From Betaproteobacteria bacterium (GTDB taxonomy: Bacteria; Pseudomonadota; Gammaproteobacteria; Burkholderiales; Usitatibacteraceae): a stretch of 64,000 bases of DNA. The translations under genes were made by a program, and so were the position numbers. Below are positions 1-7,728 of the stretch, piece after piece. Numbering within the stretch: position 1 is the stretch's first letter; every line of letters begins with the position of its first letter. Location: assembly GCA_016720855.1 (NCBI GenBank), contig JADKJU010000003.1:248001-312000 (forward strand), read 5' to 3'. The notes under the pieces are model-generated. The model was not told the DNA's origin. It worked only from the letters and a program-made list of their open reading frames with translations, and ran no database searches.

Positions 1-1041
1 CACGCGATGCAGCTCGTAGCGCGCGAGATCCTGGTTCAGGTGCCCCGGCTTCAATACGTCGGAGTACTTGAGGTTCGGCGCGGACATGCGGTTGGAGTTG
101 TACGGCATGTACATCTCCTTCTTGCCGACCAGCCTCCAGTTGTAGCGGTCCGTGGCGCCGTTGTACATGCCGAAGTCGTCGTTCGTGCGAAGGCCGTCGG
201 CCGCCGTGCCGGGGTTGTCGTAGGCGACGTTGGGCGCGAGGCGCACGCGGCGCTGGCCCGGGTTGTAGGTCCATGCCGAGCGCGGCTCCTTCGCCTGGTC
301 CACCGTCTCGTGCACCAGCAGGATCTGGCCCGCCAGGCGCGCCGGGGCCGTGGTGCTCTGCAGGTAGTACAGGATCTTGTTGGGCTCGCGCTGAGCGGCG
401 GGCTTCGAGCAGTTGCCGTACTGGAAATCGTATTCGTACTCGAACTTGACGAGCGCGTAGTCCCCGGTGCGGGTGACCGCGGCCTGCGCCCAGTTCTGCG
501 CGAAGGTGTCCCCGCGATAGCGCAGTTCGGAATTCCAGATTGCCTCGTTGCCATCCTTGGGAATCGGGAACGGGACGCCGCCGGTGCAGTTGACCACTCC
601 ATTGCCGCCCGGAGCGAGCTGGGCCTTGGCCGCGCATTCCTTCGTCTCGTTGTAGTGGCAGGTCGGGAACGCGCCGCTGCGCCTCGTCGGGTACACGACC
701 ATCTTGTAGTCCGGGTACTTCTTAAGCATCGCCACCTGACCGGGCGTGAGCTGGTCCTTGTACTTGTCCGCGGACTTGCCGTCGATGGTGAAGAGCGGCT
801 TGTCGTTCGGGTAGGGATCCGGGTAATGCCCGCCGAGCTTGTAGCCCGCGACCGGCTTGGTGATGCCGCCATCCCAGGCCGGGATCGTGCCGGCCGCGTT
901 GCCGGCCTTCTCCGCGCCCATCGGCGTAAGCGTCGTGCCGAGCTTGGCAAGGTCGGCCGCGCCCAGTTCCGCGGCGGCCGGAAGGGCGAAGGCAGCACCC
1001 ACGGCGAGGAGCGCGGCGGCCTTCTTCGAGATTACGTACAT
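1..1041 (-). CDS. DUF1329 family envelope protein (3' end missing)
   Basis: The frame stays open from an ATG at 1041 to the window edge (347 codons), so the C-terminus lies outside. Residues 1-24 form a signal peptide (MYVISKK, a hydrophobic core, then AAA before ELGAADL). The following region, with TPMGAEKAGNAAGTIPAWDGG and the spaced GGHYPDPYPNDKPLF motif, is characteristic of DUF1329, a family found next to DUF1302 in many proteobacteria and thought to act at the outer membrane. It follows the DUF1302 gene by 79 bp on the same strand, so the pair is probably co-transcribed. The biochemical role is unknown. Membership of a fatty-acid or ester uptake route is an inference from the neighbouring beta-oxidation genes. 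The AGGAGAC sequence just upstream supports the start. Confidence 0.85.
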   Translation of the reverse strand, partial: MYVISKKAAALLAVGAAFALPAAAELGAADLAKLGTTLTPMGAEKAGNAAGTIPAWDGGITKPVAGYKLGGHYPDPYPNDKPLFTIDGKSADKYKDQLTPGQVAMLKKYPDYKMVVYPTRRSGAFPTCHYNETKECAAKAQLAPGGNGVVNCTGGVPFPIPKDGNEAIWNSELRYRGDTFAQNWAQAAVTRTGDYALVKFEYEYDFQYGNCSKPAAQREPNKILYYLQSTTAPARLAGQILLVHETVDQAKEPRSAWTYNPGQRRVRLAPNVAYDNPGTAADGLRTNDDFGMYNGATDRYNWRLVGKKEMYMPYNSNRMSAPNLKYSDVLKPGHLNQDLARYELHRV

Positions 1042-1120
1042 GGTTGTGTCTCCTCAATTCAATATTGTGATTTTCGGCGGCATGCGAGGCAGGCGCGGTG
1101 TGCGCGCCCGCCCGCTGCCA

Positions 1121-3046
1121 TCAGAACGAGTAGCTGACGCTCAGCGAATAGAAGTCGCGGTCCTTGAGCGGGTTGGCGGCCGAGCAGAAGCTGGGACTCT
1201 GGCCCGGCGTCACGGTGGAATCCGTGCCGCAATAGGTGCGCCCGCCGAAGTACGACGTGTACTGGAGATCCACCAGCCACTGGCGCTGGTAATCCCAGGA
1301 TGCGCCGATCGAGGCCGACTTCACGCCCTCGTTGAAGGTCGGGCCGACACCACTCACGTCCTGCGCCCAGGCGAGCCGCGGCGAGATGTTCCCGCCCAGC
1401 AACGCATTGTTGTATTCGAGACGGCCGATCAGGCGATAGCCCCATGAGGTCTTCGTGAGGAACCCGGTTTCCTGGACCGAGTAGGCCGAGCCCGCGGCGG
1501 CGCCCTGCGCCGTCGCCGGCAGGTACACCGCCGGGCCGTTGAACTTGACGTCCGTCGGCATGCCGTTGAACCACGTGACGCCGACCTCGCCCAGGAGAAT
1601 GAGCTGGTCAGCCCCCGCGACGCTGGGCTGGCTCTTCGTCGCGGTCATCTGGAACTGGTTCATCTTCAGCCGCTGGTAGCCCTGGATGTACGTGCCATCC
1701 GGGACGAGCGCGGCGGCCGAAGCGCCGGCAGGCAGGCCGGGGATCTGCGTGTAACCGGTGATGAGGTTGGGCGCGCCCAGCGCCGCCAGCAGCAGTTCCG
1801 GCGTGGCGTACTGGACCGGCACGTTGGAGCGGTACGAGTACTCGCCCTGCAGCGCGATTCCGGCCGGCCCCGCCGTATTGAAGCTGATGCCCGTGAGGTG
1901 GATGTCTTCCGGATACTCCGCAAAGTAGGTGGCGGTACCCGTATGGCAGAGGGAGGTCAGTCCCGGCGTCGCGCAGAACGTGGAAACGAGCGGGCCGCCG
2001 GTGAGAACCGAGGTCGGCTTCCCCTTGATGCCCGAGAACATCGGGATCCGGCTGTGATAATTCAGGTAGAAGAGGCCGAACTCCGTGTTATTGAGTTCCG
2101 GAGTCAGCAGGCGAAACGCGACGCCATATTGCCCGTTGTCGCTGGGATCGTGGTCGGCGGAACGCGGGGCCCAGACGGCGGCCGCGGGATCATAGGGGCC
2201 GTAGAGCGCACTGGCGATACCGCTCAGCGCCGCCCCGGCCCCTGGAATCGGCGGAACCGGGTTGGACGGCGGGAAATTCATGTCACGGCGCCGCCCGAAC
2301 CCGACAAACACCTGGGTTGCGTCGTCGGACGCGAAATCGTTGTTGGAGAAGTAGGTTCTCTTCGGATCCAGGCGGATCTTGTCGTGGTTGGTGAGGTAGA
2401 AGCCTTCCATGCTCAGGTTCTTGGTGAGTTCCTGGTTGCCCCAGATGCCCTGGGTCGGGAGGAACGCTTCCTTCAACTCCGAGCCCGGGACGCGCAGCTT
2501 CGAGATATCCACGGGGTTGATGACGTTGATGCCGTTGGGGATCAGCGTGCTCTCGCCCCAGCTGATCACCTGGCGGCCGGCGCGCAGGCGCAGGTTCTTG
2601 TCGAACGGCTCGAAGGAGGCGCTGATGAATCCGTCTAGGCCCACGAAATTCTTTCCGACGCGATCGATCGCGGTGGGCCCCAGGTTGTCCTTGTTCATGT
2701 TCGTCCAGTCGTAGAACGCCGTGCCGCGCCCGAAGAAACCCCATCGGCCGTATTTCAGCTCGAGGTCGGACGTGGCCTTGATGATGTTGGCGAACGGGCT
2801 GTTCCTCTTGTAGTTCAGGTCGCCGTCATCCTCGTTCACGGAGCGCGAAGTGCCCCCGTTCATGATGCCGATGAGGTTGGGATCCCGGTCGCTGGCGCGC
2901 ACGGAAATGCCGTAGGAAACGGTGGTGTCGAAGCTGCCCTTCACGCCGAAATCCGTATCGAACTGGAAGGCGAGCGCGGGCCCCGCCCCGGCGAGCAGGA
3001 CTGCCAACACGAGGGGCTTCAGCATGGGACGGAAGGCGGGTGTCAT
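1121..3046 (-). CDS. DUF1302 family outer-membrane protein
   Basis: 641 aa. The signal peptide ends near GPALA-FQFDTD. After it comes a long run of amphipathic beta strands typical of a DUF1302 barrel (DTTVSYGISVRASDRDPNLIG near the N-terminus, many aromatic girdle residues), ending in the outer-membrane-type strand FYSLSVSYSF with a terminal Phe. The ATG is preceded by AGGAGA at a good distance. DUF1302 proteins are commonly paired with DUF1329 proteins, as here. The position upstream of acylase and beta-oxidation genes suggests passage or sensing of a hydrophobic substrate, but this is inferred from context. No catalytic motif is visible. Confidence 0.88.
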   Translation of the reverse strand: MTPAFRPMLKPLVLAVLLAGAGPALAFQFDTDFGVKGSFDTTVSYGISVRASDRDPNLIGIMNGGTSRSVNEDDGDLNYKRNSPFANIIKATSDLELKYGRWGFFGRGTAFYDWTNMNKDNLGPTAIDRVGKNFVGLDGFISASFEPFDKNLRLRAGRQVISWGESTLIPNGINVINPVDISKLRVPGSELKEAFLPTQGIWGNQELTKNLSMEGFYLTNHDKIRLDPKRTYFSNNDFASDDATQVFVGFGRRRDMNFPPSNPVPPIPGAGAALSGIASALYGPYDPAAAVWAPRSADHDPSDNGQYGVAFRLLTPELNNTEFGLFYLNYHSRIPMFSGIKGKPTSVLTGGPLVSTFCATPGLTSLCHTGTATYFAEYPEDIHLTGISFNTAGPAGIALQGEYSYRSNVPVQYATPELLLAALGAPNLITGYTQIPGLPAGASAAALVPDGTYIQGYQRLKMNQFQMTATKSQPSVAGADQLILLGEVGVTWFNGMPTDVKFNGPAVYLPATAQGAAAGSAYSVQETGFLTKTSWGYRLIGRLEYNNALLGGNISPRLAWAQDVSGVGPTFNEGVKSASIGASWDYQRQWLVDLQYTSYFGGRTYCGTDSTVTPGQSPSFCSAANPLKDRDFYSLSVSYSF

Positions 3047-3215
3047 GGGGCGTTTCTCCTGAGGGTGTCGTGATTCGTGCGGCTTCTTGGGAATCGAGGG
3101 CGCGTGGAGCTATTGTCGTGAATCGGAGGTGAAAAGACAATGCGGCGATGCTGCGTTTTCTCCTCGGAAACATGAGGTTACGCGAGAGGCCTTGCGGCCC
3201 CTCGCGTCGATTGCG

Positions 3216-5576
3216 TCATTCGCTGATGGTGGAAGTCCGGTAGCCCGGGTCGCCGGTGATGGCCGACTCCGTGAACGGCAGCGTGATCCACTGCTTGGCG
3301 GCGAAGCGCGCCGTCTGGTCCGCGAAGTTCGGGGAAGCGGGATTGGTCGACTGCGAGTAGCTGAGGAACGCCTGTGCATTGACGCCGCCGTCCGTGAACT
3401 GCACGGTCTGGATGTAGCTCGTTCCGAAGTTCACGATATAGCCCAGACCCGGAACCAGCGTCGAATCGATCTTGTTGTAGATCCCCAGGTTGTCCCCCGC
3501 GTTGCCGTGCAGGGGGATGATCACCTGGCCACCGGTCAACGCCGCCTGGATGGAAAACTGGATCGTGCCCAGCGCGGCATCGACCTTCAGGCCCGCGTCG
3601 GTGATCTTCTTTCCCGCGGCCGCAAGGGCGTTGACCAGCGCGGTCGCCACCGTTGCGTCGTTGATGTTGAGTCCGCTCGGCGTCGCCAGGGGTGCCAGGT
3701 AATTGAAGGGAACGGCATACACGTTCGGAATCCCGGCAGCCACCGCGAAGAATTCCCTGAACAGGTGCCCCCCCTTGCTCGCCAGTTCGTACTTGCGGTC
3801 CCAGGCCGCCAGGACGTCGCACAGCGACGTGACCGACGTGGCAGCCGCAGTTCCGCAAAGCGTCAGCATGTCCGGCAGGAAGAGATCGGCGGAATAGCTG
3901 CGATTGGAAAGCGCCATCTGCTGCAGGTTCGCCAGCGTGAACTTGTTGCCGGAAACGCCGTCGGCTCCGGCAAGCCTGGCCTGAGCCTGCGCCACACCAA
4001 GGCGGGTGCGCATGCCCTGCTGCTGCGGCACGATGCCGACCACCGCCGGCACATAGAAGTTGTACAGCTGCGCGGCCGGGTTGGTCTGCCAATAATTGTC
4101 GTTCGAGTTCTGCACGAAGTCGCTGCGGTACACCCGGGGCATGCGCGGGCCGGGAAGCAGGCCGGCGCTCGGGGTGGAGGCATCCACGACCCAGTCGCAG
4201 CTCGAACGCGAACCGTCGAGAACCGGAACGCCCAGGGAGGCGAAGACCCCGCCCATGGTCAGGTCGGGCGTGCACACGGACTGCTGGAAGCGGTCCACGT
4301 TCGGCGCGGTGCTGATGTCGCCAAAGAAGGCGTTGCCATCCTTGTCGGCCGAGATCGTGTTCACCCACGGGATACCGAGGTTGCGATCGAGCGCGGATTC
4401 GATGTCCTTCGTGCCCGTGGCACGGTTGATGTCGAACCACTGGTCGCCCATGCGCCAGTTGTCCAGGTTGGCATCGCGAAGCGCGTAGGCCTTCGTCGTG
4501 GACCAGACCAGGGGCGCGCCGAGGTTCACCAGGGGACCATGGACCGACGAATAGATGGTTCTCGAGACCGGGGCCAGGGTGCCGTCGGCCTGCTTCACCT
4601 GCACCGTGACGACCTTGGCCGTGAGGTCACGGGTCTGCCCGTCAAGCACGTACTTGAGCGGATTTGCGGGATCGAGTTTCAGCTCATAAAGCGAGAAATG
4701 GTTGGCCTTGTCGACCGTGTGGCTCCAGGCGACGTCCTTGTTGAAGCCGATGTTGATGAACGGAAACCCCGACAGCGATCCGCCCATCACATCCATCTGG
4801 TTCGGAACGGTGACGTGGAACTGGAAGAAGCGAAGCGTTCCGGCCCAGGGGAAGTGCGGATTGCCCAGGAGGAGGCCGCGGCCATTGTCGGTTGCATCCG
4901 TGCCGAGCGCGAGCGCATTGCTGCCCAGGCGCGCGGTACGCTCCTGGTAATCGCGCCAGAATTCATCATCCCAGACACCGTCCCAGGCCTTGTCCAGGCC
5001 GGCCTTGGGCGGCGCCGTATTCGTCATCGCGGCGATGAAGTTGCCGCTCGACGCCTGAAGCGCGTACCGGCGCACGAGACGCATCATGTCGACCTCGTCG
5101 ACCGAGCGCACCCAGGCGGCGTCCTTGCAGGCGGCGGGCAGGTTGGCAATGCCCGTATCGCGCAGGTACCGGTTGTACCCGGCCGCCCATCCCTTGAATG
5201 CGGCTTGCACCTCGGGCTTCATCTTGGCCAGACCTGCCGTGAGCACGGCGGAGTCGCCATTGAAGTAGGTGTAGAAGATATCGTTGAACAGGTTGTTGAT
5301 GCTGTAGGGGGTCGACCCCGTGGCGCCAAAGTACTTCGACCGCTCGCCGCGCACGGTGACGAACTCGTCGGCCATCATGCAGAAATTGTCCTGCGCGAAG
5401 GCATAACCCACGCCATAGCCGACGCTGCCGAAATCGTTGGCCTTGATGTGCGCGATACCGTACGAAGTTCGCCGAACTTCGGAGGTGTACTTCGTTTGTG
5501 CGGCGGCATCGATGGCGCCGAGGGCAGCGGTGACGGCGAGCGCTGCCGTGGCCGCCTTGAGGGCGAAGCGAAACAT
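3216..5576 (-). CDS. Penicillin-acylase family Ntn hydrolase, periplasmic
   Basis: 786 aa with a signal peptide (residues 1-26, ending AAAQ). The layout matches the penicillin/aculeacin/AHL acylase family: an alpha region with RTSYGIAHIKA and a GYAFAQDNFC motif, a spacer, then the processing site RLG-SNALALG. Ser219 would become the N-terminal nucleophile of the beta chain, followed by LLGNPHFPW. These enzymes cleave amide-linked acyl chains (beta-lactam side chains, acyl-homoserine lactones, lipopeptides). Its place next to DUF1302/DUF1329 and a full beta-oxidation set suggests that released fatty acids are fed into catabolism, which is an inference. Substrate specificity cannot be read from the sequence. 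A GGAGAC ribosome site precedes the ATG. Confidence 0.9.
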   Translation of the reverse strand: MFRFALKAATAALAVTAALGAIDAAAQTKYTSEVRRTSYGIAHIKANDFGSVGYGVGYAFAQDNFCMMADEFVTVRGERSKYFGATGSTPYSINNLFNDIFYTYFNGDSAVLTAGLAKMKPEVQAAFKGWAAGYNRYLRDTGIANLPAACKDAAWVRSVDEVDMMRLVRRYALQASSGNFIAAMTNTAPPKAGLDKAWDGVWDDEFWRDYQERTARLGSNALALGTDATDNGRGLLLGNPHFPWAGTLRFFQFHVTVPNQMDVMGGSLSGFPFINIGFNKDVAWSHTVDKANHFSLYELKLDPANPLKYVLDGQTRDLTAKVVTVQVKQADGTLAPVSRTIYSSVHGPLVNLGAPLVWSTTKAYALRDANLDNWRMGDQWFDINRATGTKDIESALDRNLGIPWVNTISADKDGNAFFGDISTAPNVDRFQQSVCTPDLTMGGVFASLGVPVLDGSRSSCDWVVDASTPSAGLLPGPRMPRVYRSDFVQNSNDNYWQTNPAAQLYNFYVPAVVGIVPQQQGMRTRLGVAQAQARLAGADGVSGNKFTLANLQQMALSNRSYSADLFLPDMLTLCGTAAATSVTSLCDVLAAWDRKYELASKGGHLFREFFAVAAGIPNVYAVPFNYLAPLATPSGLNINDATVATALVNALAAAGKKITDAGLKVDAALGTIQFSIQAALTGGQVIIPLHGNAGDNLGIYNKIDSTLVPGLGYIVNFGTSYIQTVQFTDGGVNAQAFLSYSQSTNPASPNFADQTARFAAKQWITLPFTESAITGDPGYRTSTISE

Positions 5577-5645
5577 GGGTGTCTCCTCCAGAAAAATGGC
5601 GCCGGTTGGTCCCGGCGGCGGTTCGTGATTCTGCAGCTGTTTTGG

Positions 5646-6848
5646 CTAGTGTAACGCTTCAAAGAGCCCTGCGGCACCCATTCCGGTGCCGATGCACATG
5701 GTCACCATTCCGTACCGTCCTTTCGTGCGCCGCAGGCCATGCAGCATCGTGGCGGCGCGGATGGCGCCGGTAGCGCCAAGCGGGTGTCCGAGCGCGATGG
5801 CTCCACCCTGAGGGTTTACCCTAGTCGGGTCGAGCCCGAGGTCCTTCACGACCGCCAAGGCCTGGGCTGCGAAAGCCTCGTTGAGCTCGATCCATCCCAG
5901 ATCGGCCTGGCTCACGCCGGCGAGCTTCAGCACCTTCGGGATTGCCTTGATGGGGCCGATGCCCATGATCTCCGGCGGCACCCCCGCCACCGAGAAGCCC
6001 ACGAATCGCGCCATGGGCTGCACGCCGTATTTCTTCATGGCCTTCTCGCTCATGAGGATGACGGCGCCGGCGCCGTCGGACATCTGAGAGCTGTTGCCGG
6101 CCGTGACCGAGCCACGCGCGGCAAAGGCGGGCCGCAGCTTGGCCAGGCTTTCCAGCGAGGAGTCGGGGCGCGGGCCCTCGTCGGTGTCGGCGACCTTCTT
6201 GCGGTGGACCACCTGGCCCGTCGCGAGGTCCGGTGAGGCGGAGTCGATCTCGTAAGGCAGGATCTCGTCCCTGAAATTCCCTGCAGCGATCGCCGCGGCG
6301 GCCTTCCGGTGGCTCGCAACCGCGAAGGCATCCTGCTCCTCGCGCGTGACCTTCCACTGCTTCGCCACGTTCTCCGCGGTGATGCCCATGCCGTAGGCGA
6401 TGGCGACGTTCTCGTCCCTGGCGAAGACGGCGCTGTTGAGCGCGACCTTGTTGCCCATCATCGGCACCATGGACATCGACTCCGTCCCGGCGGCGATAAC
6501 GACATCGTCGTCGCCGGTACGAATCCGGTCCGCGGCCAGCGCGATGGCCTGCACGCCGGAGGAGCAGAAGCGGTTGATCGTCATGGCCGGCACGCTGTCG
6601 GGCAGGCCCGCGAGCAGCACGCCGATGCGGGCCACGTTCATGCCCTGCTCGCCCTCGGGCATGGCGCAGCCGACGATCACGTCGGCGATGTCGTGCGGGT
6701 CGAGGCCCGGCACTTTCGCGATCACGCCCCGGAGCACGTGGGCGAGCATGTCGTCGGGGCGAACGGCCCGGAACATCCCTCGCGGGGCCTTGCCGACGGC
6801 GGTGCGAACGGCGGCGACGATATAGGCATCCTGGATCTGGCGGGTCAT
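5646..6848 (-). CDS. fadA: Acetyl-CoA acyltransferase (thiolase, FadA type)
   Basis: 400 aa, normal thiolase length. The nucleophile is Cys95 in NRFCSSG, and the two other catalytic residues are His355 in GHPLGATG and Cys385 in CIGTGMG. NEAFAAQ, typical of the family, is also present. The enzyme performs the last beta-oxidation step, thiolytic cleavage of 3-ketoacyl-CoA to acetyl-CoA and a shortened acyl-CoA. It lies 3' of a dehydrogenase/hydratase gene and a small membrane protein on the same strand, so it is probably the partner of the 7729-10095 protein. A second thiolase is at 15446-16729. The gene symbol is by family resemblance. Confidence 0.93.
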   Translation of the reverse strand: MTRQIQDAYIVAAVRTAVGKAPRGMFRAVRPDDMLAHVLRGVIAKVPGLDPHDIADVIVGCAMPEGEQGMNVARIGVLLAGLPDSVPAMTINRFCSSGVQAIALAADRIRTGDDDVVIAAGTESMSMVPMMGNKVALNSAVFARDENVAIAYGMGITAENVAKQWKVTREEQDAFAVASHRKAAAAIAAGNFRDEILPYEIDSASPDLATGQVVHRKKVADTDEGPRPDSSLESLAKLRPAFAARGSVTAGNSSQMSDGAGAVILMSEKAMKKYGVQPMARFVGFSVAGVPPEIMGIGPIKAIPKVLKLAGVSQADLGWIELNEAFAAQALAVVKDLGLDPTRVNPQGGAIALGHPLGATGAIRAATMLHGLRRTKGRYGMVTMCIGTGMGAAGLFEALH

Positions 6849-6884
6849 GTCTTCACTCCTGTCGGGTTCCGGTTGCGGTTGATC

Positions 6885-7715
6885 TTACGACGCGCGCCCA
6901 CGCACCGCGGGCGCCGATTTCAGGTTGATGCGGCTGCGAATCGCCTTGAACGTGGTCGAAACGCATGTCCAGAGCAGCAGCAGGCCGACCAGCGGGAAGA
7001 GCAGCACGAAGAGTCCCAGCCATTCGCCGCTTTGCACCATCTCGGGAATGGCCAGGATTGCGATGGGAAAGGAAATGGCGTTCCAGAAGAAGGCGAACAC
7101 CCAAAGGAATCCCAGTCCCGACTGTCCAGCCGTTGAGATTTCGGGTGATTTCGCGCCCGGGGACGCTAGGGCGCCGGGGCGGGTGCGAACAGGCTCGCGG
7201 GTATCGTTGCCCCATCCGGCCGGTGCGGATCCGCGAATGACGAAGAACATCGCAACGAGGGCGCCGACGCCCACGCCGCCAAACGCCAGCGAGAATGGCG
7301 CGAGAAAGAGCAGTTCCTTCCAGCGGATTTCGCGGTCGACCACCGCCTCGGCGGGGTTGTCCGGATTCACCCAGACCGTGATGGGAATGCCGGCAGATCT
7401 CGCGTCCTCGAGCCGGCCCGCGATCTGCTCGTGCCAGTCGTCGATATTGTCGCTGCCTCCCAGCGTGGAAATGCCCAGCCGCGTGCCGGTATAGTCCTTC
7501 CCCTCGAACCGGTACCGGTAGGCCGCCTCGGCGCGATAGGTACCGTCCCCGGACTCGAGTTTCGCGTTGTCCACCGTCGCGCGCACCTTCACCCAGTCGC
7601 GCGCCGAGCGGGCCGCGGACAGCGTCTCCACGATGCTGTGCGTCGCCCAGACCCCGACGCCCCCGAAGGGCAGTCCGAAGACCAGGCAAACGAAGATGCC
7701 GCCGACTTTTCCCAT
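6885..7715 (-). CDS. DUF3592 membrane protein
   Basis: 276 aa. It has an N-terminal hydrophobic segment (about residues 5-25) and a soluble beta-rich DUF3592 region with YRFEGKDYTGTRLG and VWVNPDNPAEAVVDRE. A transmembrane pair follows around 130-160 (LLFLAPFSLAFGGVGVGALVAMFF) and another near 200-250. The function of the family is unknown. It starts 13 bp after the stop of the dehydrogenase/hydratase gene and ends 36 bp before the thiolase, so it appears to ride in the beta-oxidation operon. Nothing in it suggests an enzyme. Confidence 0.8.
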   Translation of the reverse strand: MGKVGGIFVCLVFGLPFGGVGVWATHSIVETLSAARSARDWVKVRATVDNAKLESGDGTYRAEAAYRYRFEGKDYTGTRLGISTLGGSDNIDDWHEQIAGRLEDARSAGIPITVWVNPDNPAEAVVDREIRWKELLFLAPFSLAFGGVGVGALVAMFFVIRGSAPAGWGNDTREPVRTRPGALASPGAKSPEISTAGQSGLGFLWVFAFFWNAISFPIAILAIPEMVQSGEWLGLFVLLFPLVGLLLLWTCVSTTFKAIRSRINLKSAPAVRGRAS

Positions 7716-7728
7716 CGCGCCGCCCTGC

